DNA from: Actinobacillus minor NM305
GTDB lineage: Bacteria > Pseudomonadota > Gammaproteobacteria > Enterobacterales > Pasteurellaceae
Assembly: GCF_000175195.1 (NCBI RefSeq)
Contig: NZ_ACQL01000085.1
Location: 80,431-144,430 of the forward strand
Length of the DNA: 64,000 nt
Direction: 5' to 3'
Under the pieces are notes generated by a model that was given only the letters and a program-made list of their open reading frames with translations, did not search any database and was not told where the DNA came from. Each line of letters opens with the position of its first letter. Within the stretch, counting starts at the first letter, position 1. Positions 47,546-57,375 of this stretch are shown piece by piece. Position numbers and translations under genes: made by a program.

Positions 47546-47905
47546 CTATGCACTTAAACTTACCACCAACGCCAACACCGCCGGCATTCCTTGTTTAATC
47601 AAAATCCCTTTATTCTTCGCACTTATCGCCCCATAAACCGCAGCGACAATCACGCAACTTAAAAAGAAATAAGTGACCGCACTTTGTTGAATACAAAGGG
47701 AAAAAATAATCCCTGCGGCTAAAAAACTGTTATACAAACCTTGATTAGCAAACAACAACAGAATTTTTGGATCGGTTGCCGTTTGTTCGTCTAAATTAAA
47801 AATTTTTCTCGCCTTTGGGCTGTTTAAGGCAAACATTTCCAAATACATAATGTAGAAATGCTCAAGGGCGACAAGGGTGGTTAAAATATACGCCAGTATT
47901 GACAT
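47546..47905 (-). CDS. DUF1304 membrane protein
   Basis: 119 residues, four hydrophobic helices, DUF1304 family (ALEHFYIMYLEMFALNSPKAR, FANQGLYNSFLAAGIIF). Function unknown. It lies between the DUF1016 nuclease and the racemase on the same strand with eight-base gaps, so these three form an apparent operon. Confidence 0.82.
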   Translation of the reverse strand: MSILAYILTTLVALEHFYIMYLEMFALNSPKARKIFNLDEQTATDPKILLLFANQGLYNSFLAAGIIFSLCIQQSAVTYFFLSCVIVAAVYGAISAKNKGILIKQGMPAVLALVVSLSA

Positions 47906-47913
47906 TGTTTTTC

Positions 47914-48951
47914 CTAACTATGATTTTGCTCAAAAATCATCTTCTGATTTTCAATTTCTCGCACCAACTCTTCTTCACTTGGCAAATACGCCATATATTT
48001 GCTGGCAAAAAGCTGCGAGCTGTCGTTCAATACCGAATATTTCGCCACCACGCTATCGGTTTCGGTGCAAAGTAACAAGCCGATAGTGGGGTTATCATCA
48101 GGGCGTTTTTGCAAATCATCGTACATTCGCACATACATATCCAATTGCCCAATATCTTGATGAGTGAGCTTTTCTGTTTTCAGCTCAACGATTACAAAGC
48201 ATTTTAAAATGTAATTGTAAAAGACTAAATCAATAAAGAAATCGGACGTTTCGGTGCGAATACACTGTTGGCGAGCCACAAAAGCAAAGCCTTTGCCCAG
48301 TTCCAACATAAATTGTTGCAGATTATCAATCAACGCTTTTTCTAGCTCTGCTTCGGTGTATGCCAAGTTAGTCGGTAAATTCAAAAATTCCAATACGGTG
48401 GGCGATTTAATCAAATCGCTGGCTTGTAATGGCACGGATTTTTCCAGCATCTCCGCTTTGACGATACTCTGGTCTTGGCTTGCCAATAAGCGGTCGTAAT
48501 AAAGCGTAGAAATGTTGCGATCAAGAGTTCTTACCGACCAATTATTTTCAGCAGCTTCTTTTAGATAATAAAGACGAGCTTTATCATTTGATACCTTTAA
48601 TGAACGCTGAAAATGGGACCACGATAAATTGGCGAACACTGTTCGCCAAATTGGATAGTCTTTAAATAGTAGATAAAATTGGCGAATTTCTCTTAAAGAG
48701 CGGTAACTGAAACCTTTACCAAATTCTTTGGTTAATTCTAAAGAGAGCTTTTGTAAAATCTCTTTCCCATAAGCCGCCCGATCAGCTCCATTTTGTTCTT
48801 CCAACACAATACGTTCACCAATTTTCCAATAGGCTTCAACCATTGCTGAATTGACAGCGGTATAAGCCTTTTGGCGTGCATTGGCGAGAATTTGTTTAAT
48901 TTCTAAAAGATAGTGGCTATTAACTTGGTTCATCTTGAGCTTAAATTCCAT
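47914..48951 (-). CDS. DUF1016 (YhcG-type) PD-(D/E)XK nuclease
   Basis: About 345 residues. The N-terminal DUF1016 winged-helix part shows AMVEAYWKIGERIVLEEQNG and GKGFSYRSLREIRQFYL, and SWSHFQRSLKVSNDKARLYYL. The C-terminal nuclease domain shows FFIDLVFYNYILKCFVIVELK, where Asp, Glu and Lys form the PD-(D/E)XK site. YhcG-type proteins are spread by horizontal transfer and often sit in restriction or mobile regions; function not established. The start is uncertain: ATG 48951 (MEFKLKMNQ) or ATG 48933; the TTG at 48975 falls inside an uptake signal. Confidence 0.86.
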   Translation of the reverse strand: MEFKLKMNQVNSHYLLEIKQILANARQKAYTAVNSAMVEAYWKIGERIVLEEQNGADRAAYGKEILQKLSLELTKEFGKGFSYRSLREIRQFYLLFKDYPIWRTVFANLSWSHFQRSLKVSNDKARLYYLKEAAENNWSVRTLDRNISTLYYDRLLASQDQSIVKAEMLEKSVPLQASDLIKSPTVLEFLNLPTNLAYTEAELEKALIDNLQQFMLELGKGFAFVARQQCIRTETSDFFIDLVFYNYILKCFVIVELKTEKLTHQDIGQLDMYVRMYDDLQKRPDDNPTIGLLLCTETDSVVAKYSVLNDSSQLFASKYMAYLPSEEELVREIENQKMIFEQNHS

Positions 48952-49019
48952 TTCTAAACAAGAACAAGCGGTCAAATTTGCAAAAATTTTTTCAATTTTA
49001 ACCGCTTAATTCTTTCTCA

Positions 49020-50339
49020 TTATACACTTTTAATTTCTACGTGAGATTTTTTAAATGCTAATGCAATAGTCGCAATCAACATCACACCTGCAACGGCAAT
49101 ATATAAACCCTGTTTTTCCCAACCAGCATCTAACAACATTCCGGCAACGGTAGGTGCTAATACAGAACCTGCTCGCCCTGCGCCAATAGCCCAGCCCACG
49201 CCGGTATTACGAATATCCGCATCGTAAGTGGCAGGGTTGATGGTATATAAACCACTGATACAACCGTTAATTAACGCACCGACCACCACACCTAATACCA
49301 TCGCAAGCGCTAAATTGGCAGACGAAAGAATAAAAACGACAATCGCTGCAGAAGATGCTACCGTAAAAAACATTAGCACCCCACGAGCCGACCAACGGCT
49401 AGCGATTAAGCCATAGAGCAATGAGCCTGCGGCTCCACCTAGTGAAATCATCATGCCTACGTTAATACTTTCTTCTACACTCATACCAGCTTCTTTTAAT
49501 AACGCTGGCGTCCATGAGCTGATAAAGTAAAAACAGAACATAATCGCGAAAAATGATAACCAAAGTAGTAAGGTTGAACGAAGATATTTCTCGCTAAACA
49601 GTTGTGAAATTGGTAATTTCACTTTATTTTCTGCCACGTTCGAAACCAATTCCCACTCGCCTGGAAAGCCTAGTCGCTGCGCAATTTGGTTTAGGCGTTG
49701 TTTAGCATTTTGAGGCTGTTTTGAATTTAAATAGTCTATCGACTCGGGTAGCCAAAGCCATAAAACCAGTAACACTATCGCCGTCATCGCCGCACCGGCA
49801 AAATAGACCGAATACCAGCTATAAGTCGCTTGTAGCGATTTTGCAATCATACCTCCGATCATTGCCCCAATACCGAAACCAGCTGCATAAACGCTGATCG
49901 CAAAACTTCTCCATTTTTTTGAGGAATATTCGCTGGTAATCACATTGGTGCCAACCAAAATACCGCCAACGCCTAGCCCTGTTAATGTCCGAGAAATGCC
50001 AAGAATTTCAGGTGAGGTGGATAATCCTGAAATCAGTAAACCTACGGCTGAAAATGAAACCGATAATAATAAAATCGGTCTTCTTCCCCATTTATCGGCA
50101 AGTGGTGCAAGTAGCATTGAACCGGTAACCATACCGGCAAGTCCTGCACTCACTAAAACGCCAAACTCCGTTTTGCTTAAGCCAAATTCTTTAGAGATAT
50201 TGGTTGCCGTAAAAGCGATAGCTAAAACATCAAAGCCATCTAAAAAATTCATAATCGCCGCCATTAGCACAATGCCCCATTGGTAACGGCTCATCGGGCT
50301 ATGGTCAATTTTATGGCGTAAATTTTGTGATTGTGTCAT
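49020..50339 (-). CDS. MFS transporter, aromatic acid:H+ symporter type
   Basis: 439 residues, 12 helices, major facilitator family close to the AAHS (PcaK/BenK) group: MNFLDGFDVLAIAFTATNI in helix 1, GRRPILLLSVSFSAVGL after helix 2 and LTGLGVGGILVGTNVITSEY in helix 4. NPATYDADIRNTGVGWAIGAGRAGS in the second half is also typical. The substrate is probably an aromatic or other carboxylate; no catabolic genes are nearby. ATG 50339 has GAAGGAGA upstream; the frame open to 50387 is not needed. Confidence 0.83.
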   Translation of the reverse strand: MTQSQNLRHKIDHSPMSRYQWGIVLMAAIMNFLDGFDVLAIAFTATNISKEFGLSKTEFGVLVSAGLAGMVTGSMLLAPLADKWGRRPILLLSVSFSAVGLLISGLSTSPEILGISRTLTGLGVGGILVGTNVITSEYSSKKWRSFAISVYAAGFGIGAMIGGMIAKSLQATYSWYSVYFAGAAMTAIVLLVLWLWLPESIDYLNSKQPQNAKQRLNQIAQRLGFPGEWELVSNVAENKVKLPISQLFSEKYLRSTLLLWLSFFAIMFCFYFISSWTPALLKEAGMSVEESINVGMMISLGGAAGSLLYGLIASRWSARGVLMFFTVASSAAIVVFILSSANLALAMVLGVVVGALINGCISGLYTINPATYDADIRNTGVGWAIGAGRAGSVLAPTVAGMLLDAGWEKQGLYIAVAGVMLIATIALAFKKSHVEIKSV

Positions 50340-50478
50340 AGGATTCTCCTTCAAATTAACGTCAGAAAATCCTAATCGAAGATTCACTATTAGGCTATTG
50401 AAAGTTTTTTCGATTTTTTATGAATTTTATTCATTTTGAAAATGTATCATTCAATACCGTCTAGCAGTTAAACATAGC

Positions 50479-50502
50479 GTAGGGGCGAAATATTTTTCGC
50501 CC
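50479..50502. repeat. Single GTAG-headed palindrome (REP-like)
   Basis: GTAG followed by GGGCGAAA-TATT-TTTCGCCC, a perfect 8-bp hairpin. It is in the 195-base gap between the MFS gene and pgl, which holds no gene. It has the same GTAG head as the palindromes at 46.7 and 51.3 kb but a different stem. Confidence 0.6.
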
Positions 50503-50534
50503 TAAAATCCTATGATGTTTTGGGCAAATTATCA

Positions 50535-51233
50535 TTAAAGCAATCTCGCCGCATCTTTATCCAAATACCACTCCGTTACGCCATTTTTGGCTTTAATTTT
50601 TGCCGCTGGATAAGGTAGGTTTTCCGCTGGTGTCGTTTGGATTTCTTTGAGAATTTCAGCCTTGCTGGATCCTGTAACTAAATAAGTAATGCGTTTAGCT
50701 TGTTCAATCAATTTCGCTGTTTTGGAAATACGAATTTGCCCTGTTTCAGGGTGTTTTGCAATAACCGCTAAATTCGGTTCATTGAAATCTGTTTGATGTG
50801 GGAAAAGTGAGGCGGTATGTCCGTCTGTTCCCATCCCTAAAATAATCCAGTCAAACTCGCCATGAGGTACGCAAGCGGTCAATTCTTGCGAAAATCTTGC
50901 AAGTTCTTGCTCAACAGGTTCTTCTCCACGGATACGGTGGATATTTTCTGCCGGGATTTGAATATGATCGAACAGTAATTTTTGCACTTCGCCGTAATTA
51001 CTTTCAGGATCTTGTGGTAAAACCATACGATCATCGCCCCACCAGAAATGGAGATTTCGCCATTGAATTTGGCTTTTATATGGCTCTTGCGCAAGGGTTT
51101 TAAACAGCAGTTTTGGTGTACTTCCACCTGATAATGAAATATGCACTGGGCGGTTTAATTGGCTATATAACACAAATTCTTGTGCGATTTTTTCAACAGC
51201 ATTTTGCGCTGTTGGGAATGTGATGTAGTTCAT
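50535..51233 (-). CDS. pgl: 6-phosphogluconolactonase Pgl
   Basis: 232 residues from ATG 51233 (MNYITFPTAQNA), which has AAGGA upstream. DevB-type lactonase: ISLSGGSTPKLLFKTL, HFWWGDDRMV and LGMGTDGHTASLFPH are its signatures. It hydrolyses the product of Zwf. The frame stays open to 51290, but that extension is read-through of the palindrome between pgl and zwf. Confidence 0.94.
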   Translation of the reverse strand: MNYITFPTAQNAVEKIAQEFVLYSQLNRPVHISLSGGSTPKLLFKTLAQEPYKSQIQWRNLHFWWGDDRMVLPQDPESNYGEVQKLLFDHIQIPAENIHRIRGEEPVEQELARFSQELTACVPHGEFDWIILGMGTDGHTASLFPHQTDFNEPNLAVIAKHPETGQIRISKTAKLIEQAKRITYLVTGSSKAEILKEIQTTPAENLPYPAAKIKAKNGVTEWYLDKDAARLL

Positions 51234-51242
51234 AAAATCCTT

Positions 51243-51302
51243 GTGGGACACACTGCGTGTGTCCGTTATCAATAATGTATATGGACACACGCAGTGTGTC
51301 CC
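51243..51302. repeat. Inverted pair of GTRG-headed palindromes (REP/BIME-like)
   Basis: GTGG then GACACACTGCGTGTGTC (plus), 18 AT-rich bases, then the inverse copy GGACACACGCAGTGTGTCC ending in CTAC. Each half is itself a hairpin, and the two halves are reverse complements. It fills the space between pgl and zwf. Confidence 0.72.
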
Positions 51303-51307
51303 TACGA

Positions 51308-52795
51308 TTACACTTTTTTCTTCATTAACCCACTGGGTTTACGCCACACTTTACCGTGTTTTGCAATCAGTTTATCGGCTTCAGAAGGTCCCCAAGTGCC
51401 GGCTTCATATTCGTAAACTTGTCCACGTTCTGCTTTATAATCTAAAATCGGTTGGACAAATTTCCAACAAGCGTGAACGGCATCGGTACGGGCGAATAAT
51501 GTCGCATCGCCTTTTATCGCATCTAACAATAGGCGTTCATAAGCCGTCATAAGGTTAGCCGCAGAGCTTAAATCAGAGTAGCGGAAATCCATGGAGACTT
51601 CTTTTGCTTCAAAGCCTGCACCTGGTTTTTTCAAACCAAAACGCATAGAGATGCCTTCGTCCGGTTGAATTCGAATAATCAATTTATTATCTGGCGCATT
51701 TTGGCTAAAGACAGGATGTGGAGTGGTTTTAAAGTGAATAACCACCTCTGTTACACGTGTTGGTAAGCGTTTTCCGGTGCGAACGTAGAACGGTACGCCA
51801 GCCCAGCGCCAGTTATCAATTTCGCAACGAAGCGCCATGTAGGTTTCTGTTGTAGAATCTGCTGGGACGCCTTTTTCTTCTAAATACCCTTTGACCTCTT
51901 CGCCATCAATGGTACTTGCTGTGTATTGTCCAAGCACGAGGTTATTTTTCAAGTCTTCATTTGATAGTGGGTGTAAGCAGTAAAGCACTTTTGCCACTTC
52001 ATCACGCATAGAATCCGCATTGATAATCGCTGGAGGTTCCATCGCCACCATTGCAAGTACTTGTAGTAAGTGGTTTTGGAACATATCACGCATTGCGCCT
52101 GAACCGTCATAATAACCGCCACGCTCTTCCACACCGATAGATTCAGCACCGGTAATTTCCACATAATCAATAAAGTTGCGGTTCCAAAGCGGTTCAAACA
52201 GACCGTTTGAGAAACGTAACACTAATAAATTTTGTACGGTTTCTTTACCTAAATAGTGGTCAATACGATAAATTTGATGCTCTTCAAAATACTTATGAAT
52301 TTGAACATCAAGCTCTTTTGCCGTTTTAATATCGTAACCAAATGGTTTTTCAACAATGATACGTTTCCAACCATATTCTTCGGTCGTTAAACCGTGAGCG
52401 GCTAAACATTCAGGAATCACACCATATAAACTTGGTGGCGTTGAAAGGTAATAAAGCGTGTTTCCACAGCTACCATAGCGGTCGTGTAACTCGTCTAGAC
52501 GAGGCAGAAGTTTGACATAATCTAGCGCATCAGAGGTATTCACGGCTTGGTAGTAAAGATGTTCGCAAAATGCATCTAAAGATTCACCGCTTGCTTTCTC
52601 GAATTTAACAAGGGCATCGTACATTTTTTGGCGGAAAGAGTCATCGCTTAACTCTGAACGAGCGACACCAAGTACTGAGAAATGTTCGCCAAGCTTTCCG
52701 ATTTTATAAAGATTATAAAGTGCAGGGATTAACTTACGGAAAGTTAAATCGCCGGAAGCACCAAAAATCACAATACAACTGTTTTCTAAATTCAT
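51308..52795 (-). CDS. zwf: Glucose-6-phosphate 1-dehydrogenase
   Basis: 495 residues, first and NADPH-yielding step of the pentose phosphate pathway. NADP site [19 protein letters not shown], active site [15 protein letters not shown] with the catalytic His/Lys, and [18 protein letters not shown]. First gene of a minus-strand zwf-pgl pair. Confidence 0.97.
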   Translation of the reverse strand: MNLENSCIVIFGASGDLTFRKLIPALYNLYKIGKLGEHFSVLGVARSELSDDSFRQKMYDALVKFEKASGESLDAFCEHLYYQAVNTSDALDYVKLLPRLDELHDRYGSCGNTLYYLSTPPSLYGVIPECLAAHGLTTEEYGWKRIIVEKPFGYDIKTAKELDVQIHKYFEEHQIYRIDHYLGKETVQNLLVLRFSNGLFEPLWNRNFIDYVEITGAESIGVEERGGYYDGSGAMRDMFQNHLLQVLAMVAMEPPAIINADSMRDEVAKVLYCLHPLSNEDLKNNLVLGQYTASTIDGEEVKGYLEEKGVPADSTTETYMALRCEIDNWRWAGVPFYVRTGKRLPTRVTEVVIHFKTTPHPVFSQNAPDNKLIIRIQPDEGISMRFGLKKPGAGFEAKEVSMDFRYSDLSSAANLMTAYERLLLDAIKGDATLFARTDAVHACWKFVQPILDYKAERGQVYEYEAGTWGPSEADKLIAKHGKVWRKPSGLMKKKV

Positions 52796-52864
52796 TTTAC
52801 ATTCCTAATTTGTCGCAATCCGCGTACTATGCAACATTTTTGATTGTCTTGCCAATAGCTAAGA

Positions 52865-53680
52865 CTAATTAAATTGAAAGATTTTTTGCCAATCCCTGTT
52901 ACGATCTCGAACCATGACAAAATAGGGGTTAATAAACGTTTCCCGTTGGTTATAGGTTAAAGGCTTGAAATGAAGATCAAAAATTTCGCCACCAACCTCT
53001 TGTAATAAAATTTCTGCAACGGCGGTATCCCACTCTCCTGTGTCGCCAAATCGGACATAACAATCCGCTTTGCCTTCAGCTACCAGACCGGCTTTCAAGC
53101 TACTTGAGCCATATTTAAAAAATTGGGCATGATAAGGGGCAAGTAAGCATTTTTCTATGGGCGAAAAATTTGCAGAGCCTAAGGTAATTTGTAATGAATA
53201 GGGTAATTGTTCTGAAGGATTTTTTTTTGCCACAAGCGGTCGGATTTGTCCATTTTCTTGCAAAAAACAACCGTGATTTTGCATGGCAAAATAAGTTTTA
53301 TCTAAAATAGGGGAATGAATCACGCCTAGCACGGGTTTATTTTGTTGAACAAGCCCAATAACCACTGAGAATTGATCGGTGCGATCAATGAATTGTTGCG
53401 TGCCATCTAACGGATCAATAATCCAATATTCTTGCCATTGTTGGCGTTCGGATAATGGAATATTACAAAACTCTTCAGATAATACGGGAATATGAGGCGT
53501 TAATTGCTTTAATGCCTCGGTAATAAATCGGCTTATAAACAGATCCGCCTCTGTAACAGGGGTTTTATCTGCTTTTATTTGGATTTCTACCGACTTAGCA
53601 TAAAATTGCTTTAAATGTTCTCCCGCTTGAAAGGCGATGGCTAAGATATGATCTAATAATGATTGGTTGAGTGTCTGCAT
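52865..53680 (-). CDS. cysQ: 3'(2'),5'-bisphosphate nucleotidase CysQ
   Basis: 271 residues, inositol-monophosphatase fold, removes the 3' phosphate of PAP/PAPS. Metal-binding Glu in VLSEEF, IIDPLDGTQQFIDRTDQFSV with the DPLDGT core, and GEWDTAVAEILLQEVGG. Seventy bases upstream of zwf on the same strand. Confidence 0.92.
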   Translation of the reverse strand: MQTLNQSLLDHILAIAFQAGEHLKQFYAKSVEIQIKADKTPVTEADLFISRFITEALKQLTPHIPVLSEEFCNIPLSERQQWQEYWIIDPLDGTQQFIDRTDQFSVVIGLVQQNKPVLGVIHSPILDKTYFAMQNHGCFLQENGQIRPLVAKKNPSEQLPYSLQITLGSANFSPIEKCLLAPYHAQFFKYGSSSLKAGLVAEGKADCYVRFGDTGEWDTAVAEILLQEVGGEIFDLHFKPLTYNQRETFINPYFVMVRDRNRDWQKIFQFN

Positions 53681-53763
53681 ATAAACTCCATCCTAGAATC
53701 CACAAATGATACCGCAATCCCCAAAGAAACCCAAATAGAATCCACTTATGAGAGTACTTGTTG

Positions 53764-54315
53764 TTATGCTCTCGCTTTCAAAAAATCTTTTAATAAAAAG
53801 AGTGCAGATAGATTACGAGCTTCGGCAAAAGTGGGATCTGCCAATAACTCATCTATTTTATCTAACGGATAATAAATAATTTCTAGAGGCTCCGGCTCAT
53901 CGCCTTCTAATGAAGAGAGGTAAAGATCTTCGGCAACAAATACATGCATTAAGCCATACATATGGCTTGGGCCACTATATAAAGATCGTAGCGGTGTGAT
54001 TTTCTTGGCTGCAAACCCAATTTCTTCTTGGAGTTCACGATTAGCGCTTTCGATAGGTTGCTCCCCTTGATCGACAATCCCTTTTGGAAAGGTAAGTTCA
54101 TAACGTTCTGGTCCGACAGCATATTCCTTCACAAAAACAAGTTGATTCTGATGGATTGGGAGTACCATAACTGAAGAACGGCGCTGTGGCGCAAGGCGTT
54201 CATAAATACGTTCTTCGCCATTGGAAAAACGTAAATCGACTTGTTGCACTTCAAAAATACGTGTTTTGGCAATCGTTTGTATATTTAAAATAGTTGGAAG
54301 GGTTTGTTTTGTCAT
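53764..54315 (-). CDS. nudE: ADP compounds hydrolase NudE (Nudix)
   Basis: 183 residues from ATG 54315 (MTKQTLPTILNIQ), which aligns with the E. coli NudE start; ATGs further upstream are possible but unsupported. The Nudix box is complete: G, five residues, E (GIVDQGE), seven residues, then RELQEEIGF. VDLRFSNGEERIYERLAP and the late SLEGDEPEP and EARNLSALFLLKDFL are NudE signatures. It hydrolyses ADP-ribose, NADH and Ap3A. Divergent from hslR. Confidence 0.92.
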   Translation of the reverse strand: MTKQTLPTILNIQTIAKTRIFEVQQVDLRFSNGEERIYERLAPQRRSSVMVLPIHQNQLVFVKEYAVGPERYELTFPKGIVDQGEQPIESANRELQEEIGFAAKKITPLRSLYSGPSHMYGLMHVFVAEDLYLSSLEGDEPEPLEIIYYPLDKIDELLADPTFAEARNLSALFLLKDFLKARA

Positions 54316-54448
54316 TTTCATAGCTTGATAAAGAATTTTAGCCATAACAATAGCATATTTTGTGATAGAATTTTTATCAATTTTATACAAACAATAAACC
54401 ATTTCTAGTTAGTATTAAAATGGTAATACTCATATCTGGAGAAATTCG

Positions 54449-54862
54449 ATGAAAAATCGACAACACGATGAGCATACCGAAAATGATATCCGTCTTGATA
54501 AATGGCTTTGGGCTGCTCGATTCTATAAAACACGCTCTATTGCGAAAGCCATGATTGAAGGTGGTAAGGTGCATTATAATGGTCAGCGGGCAAAAACCAG
54601 TAAAATCGTTGAAATTGGTGCAACCATAAAATTACGCCAAGGCAACGAAGAAAAAGAGGTGTTAGTCATCGCACTAAGCGATCAACGCCGAGGTGCGCCA
54701 GAGGCACAACAACTTTATCAAGAAACGGAAAAAAGCATTAAAACCCGTGAAGCACTTGCATTTGCTCGCAAAGCTAATGCGCTTTCTATGCCTCATCCGG
54801 ATCGCCGTCCTAACAAAAAAGAACGCCGCGATTTGGTTAAATTCAAAGAACAGATCTTGTAA
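54449..54862 (+). CDS. hslR: Heat-shock protein Hsp15 (HslR)
   Basis: 137 residues, S4 RNA-binding domain (RLDKWLWAARFYKTRS) that recognises free 50S subunits carrying a nascent chain. KVHYNGQRAKTSKIVEIGA and the basic C-terminus are typical. Eighty-seven bases before hslO, in the usual hslR-hslO order. Confidence 0.93.
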   Translation: MKNRQHDEHTENDIRLDKWLWAARFYKTRSIAKAMIEGGKVHYNGQRAKTSKIVEIGATIKLRQGNEEKEVLVIALSDQRRGAPEAQQLYQETEKSIKTREALAFARKANALSMPHPDRRPNKKERRDLVKFKEQIL

Positions 54863-54949
54863 TATACAAATTTATCCCCATATCGTTGGAAACTTCACTC
54901 CCCTCTTTGAAATTGAAAATAAGAGGGGCATTTTCTTTATAGGACTTAT

Positions 54950-55840
54950 ATGACTTACAAACAAGATAATGACAAACTTTATCGCTACCTTTTCCAAAAC
55001 CGTGCAGTACGTGGGGAATGGGTGCGTTTAAATGACACGTTCACAGAAACATTAAATACACACCACTATCCAATTCGTGTTCAAAATTTACTGGGCGAAA
55101 TGTTGGTTGCAACGAGTCTTTTAACGGCGACCATGAAATTTGAAGGCACAATTACCGTTCAAATTCAAGGCGATGGACCACTAAAATTAGCTGTCGTGAA
55201 TGGCAATGAACATCAGCAACTTCGTGCATTAGCCCGTGTTGAAGGAGATATTTCGGAAGAGGCTACGCTTAGTCAAATGATTGGCAACGGTGTACTTGTT
55301 ATCTCAATTATGCCAAACGATGGCGAGCGTTACCAAGGTGTTATTGCATTAGATAAGCCAACAATTCGTGAATGTTTAGAAGATTATTTTGCACGTTCAG
55401 AACAGTTACAAACACACCTCATCATTCGTACGGGAGAGTACGAAGGGAAAGCGGTTGCCGGCGGAATGTTATTGCAAATTATGCCAGATGGTACAGGGAC
55501 TCCGGAAGATTTCGAACATTTAGCTACTTTAGCAGAAACGGTAAAAGATGAAGAAATGTTCGGACTTAGCGCGGAAGAATTATTATTCCGTTTATATCAC
55601 GAAGAGCACGTTGAAGTTTATGAACCACAACAAACGGAATTTAAATGTGGCTGTTCTCGTGAGCGTTCTGGCAATGCTATTTTACTCTTACCAGCGGAAG
55701 AAATTGAAGCTATGTTAGCTGAAAAAAATGGGGTAATTGATATCCAATGTGAGTGTTGTGGTACGCAATATTTCTTTGATAAGCCTGCCATTAATGAGTT
55801 AAAAGAAGAAGCTGATAAGTTGGCTAAACTCGGGTTATAA
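54950..55840 (+). CDS. hslO: Redox-regulated chaperone Hsp33 (HslO)
   Basis: 296 residues, holdase activated by disulfide formation. The zinc centre is present: KCGCSRER and CECCG near the C-terminus (C-x-C ... C-x-x-C). LGEMLVATSLLTATMKFEG and GLLLQIMPDG-like GGMLLQIMPDGTG are typical. An AGGACTT sequence is the ribosome-binding site. Confidence 0.95.
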   Translation: MTYKQDNDKLYRYLFQNRAVRGEWVRLNDTFTETLNTHHYPIRVQNLLGEMLVATSLLTATMKFEGTITVQIQGDGPLKLAVVNGNEHQQLRALARVEGDISEEATLSQMIGNGVLVISIMPNDGERYQGVIALDKPTIRECLEDYFARSEQLQTHLIIRTGEYEGKAVAGGMLLQIMPDGTGTPEDFEHLATLAETVKDEEMFGLSAEELLFRLYHEEHVEVYEPQQTEFKCGCSRERSGNAILLLPAEEIEAMLAEKNGVIDIQCECCGTQYFFDKPAINELKEEADKLAKLGL

Positions 55841-55843
55841 GTT

Positions 55844-55873
55844 AAAACGGTCAAGTGAAAACTTGACTGTTTT
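55844..55873 (+). terminator. Terminator of hslO
   Basis: A 13-bp arm AAAACGGTCAAGT pairs with ACTTGACTGTTTT (one G-T pair) over a GAAA loop. It starts four bases after the hslO stop. Two further hairpins follow. Confidence 0.75.
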
Positions 55874-55902
55874 ATTATAGCTAGACTTTGTCTAGCTATA
55901 AT
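55874..55902. repeat. Perfect 13-bp inverted repeat
   Basis: ATTATAGCTAGAC-TTT-GTCTAGCTATAAT. It lies directly between the hslO terminator and the hairpin of oadB with no gaps worth a gene. Confidence 0.75.
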
Positions 55903-55907
55903 AAAAT

Positions 55908-55931
55908 AACCTCCTCTTAACAGAGGAGGTT
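55908..55931 (-). terminator. Hairpin after oadB
   Basis: AACCTCCTCT-TAAC-AGAGGAGGTT, perfect 10-bp stem with a four-base loop. On the minus strand it is followed by ATTTTATTATAG, a short T run, so it may end the oadGAB transcript. Confidence 0.6.
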
Positions 55932-55953
55932 AAATTAAAACTTTTGTAAGAAA

Positions 55954-57264
55954 CTACATCATCGCTGAAATATACTTCAACATAACACCTGCGGCAATGG
56001 CGGAGCCAATAACGCCGGCAACGTTTGGTCCCATTGCGTGCATCAATAAGAAGTTTTGTTTATCGGATTCTAAGCCCACTTTATTAGATACACGGGCAGC
56101 CATTGGTACGGCAGAAACCCCAGCGGAACCGATAAGTGGGTTGATTTTGTTTTTGCTAAATTTGTTCATCAATTTAGCCATTAAGACACCGCTTGCTGTT
56201 CCAATACCGAATGCGATGACACCAAGCAATAAGATACCTAAGGTTTGTGGCTGTAAGAATTTATCTGCAACCAATTTTGCCCCAACGGATAACCCTAAGA
56301 AGATTGTAACGATATTGATTAGAGCATTTTGTGCCGTATCATTTAAGCGTTCAACCACACCACTTACGCGCATTAAATTACCGAAACAGAACATACCGAG
56401 TAATGGCGCAGCATCCGGTAGTAATAATGCTACGAGAAGTAACAATACGATAGGGAAAATAATTTTTTCACGGTTACTCACGTGGCGGAGCTGTACCATA
56501 CGGATTTTTCGTTCTTGTTCTGTCGTTAAGGCTTTCATAATTGGCGGTTGAATTAACGGTACTAATGCCATATAAGAGTACGCCGCAACCGCAATAGCAC
56601 CTAATAATTCAGGGGCGAGTTTGCTGGCAAGATAAATGGCAGTCGGACCGTCCGCACCACCGATAATCCCGATAGCGGCGGCTTGTGGAAGGGTAAAGTC
56701 GATAATGCCTAACCAGTTTAATCCTAATGCGCCTAATACTGTTGCAAAGATCCCAAATTGAGCAGCAGCACCGAGCAATAATGTTCTTGGGTTGGCAAGA
56801 AGTGGACCGAAATCTGTCATTGCCCCTACGCCCATAAAGATGATAAGCGGTGCAACACCATAGCCAATTGCAACTTTATAGAAAAGCGCTAAAACACCTG
56901 CGGTATAACCCATATCTCCGGCAATGACTTCAAGCTCATTTTGCACCGAAGGAGCAGTCATCGCAATGGCTTCTTTAATGCTATGAACATCAAGATTAGC
57001 ACTATTAACTTTTGCGGCAATGAGCGCTAATTGTTCGGTTGTTCCGTGATGTAAAAGGTTATCAAGAGCAGTCATCGCAAGCCCTGCTTCAGGGATATTT
57101 GATAACAGCCCTCCAAAGCCGATAGGGACAAGCAGTAATGGCTCAAATTTTTTGGCAATGGCAAGCCAGAGTAAAAGCAAGCTCACTGCAATCATAATGG
57201 CTTGCCCAAACTCCATATGCATAATGCCCATCCCCTGGAAGAGAGCGATAATACTATCAATCAT
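55954..57264 (-). CDS. oadB: Oxaloacetate decarboxylase, beta subunit OadB
   Basis: 436-residue membrane subunit of the sodium-pumping oxaloacetate decarboxylase; it decarboxylates the carboxybiotin and exports Na+. [45 protein letters not shown] (with the essential Asp) and the C-terminal [19 protein letters not shown] are conserved. Last gene of oadGAB, 111 bases after oadA. Confidence 0.96.
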   Translation of the reverse strand: MIDSIIALFQGMGIMHMEFGQAIMIAVSLLLLWLAIAKKFEPLLLVPIGFGGLLSNIPEAGLAMTALDNLLHHGTTEQLALIAAKVNSANLDVHSIKEAIAMTAPSVQNELEVIAGDMGYTAGVLALFYKVAIGYGVAPLIIFMGVGAMTDFGPLLANPRTLLLGAAAQFGIFATVLGALGLNWLGIIDFTLPQAAAIGIIGGADGPTAIYLASKLAPELLGAIAVAAYSYMALVPLIQPPIMKALTTEQERKIRMVQLRHVSNREKIIFPIVLLLLVALLLPDAAPLLGMFCFGNLMRVSGVVERLNDTAQNALINIVTIFLGLSVGAKLVADKFLQPQTLGILLLGVIAFGIGTASGVLMAKLMNKFSKNKINPLIGSAGVSAVPMAARVSNKVGLESDKQNFLLMHAMGPNVAGVIGSAIAAGVMLKYISAMM

Positions 57265-57375
57265 ATAAAAATCCTTAAGTTATTTTTCTTCTCTTAATCG
57301 ACTTGTTTGAGCCTTCCTCCCCACCATTACAGGTTTAAGAGGAAGGAATAAGTCTATTTCTAAGAGAAGGATAAA

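Noticed and set aside
51233..51290. Longer N-terminus for pgl
   Set aside because: The extension is translation of the GTRG palindrome; ATG 51233 has its own ribosome-binding site and matches the family start.
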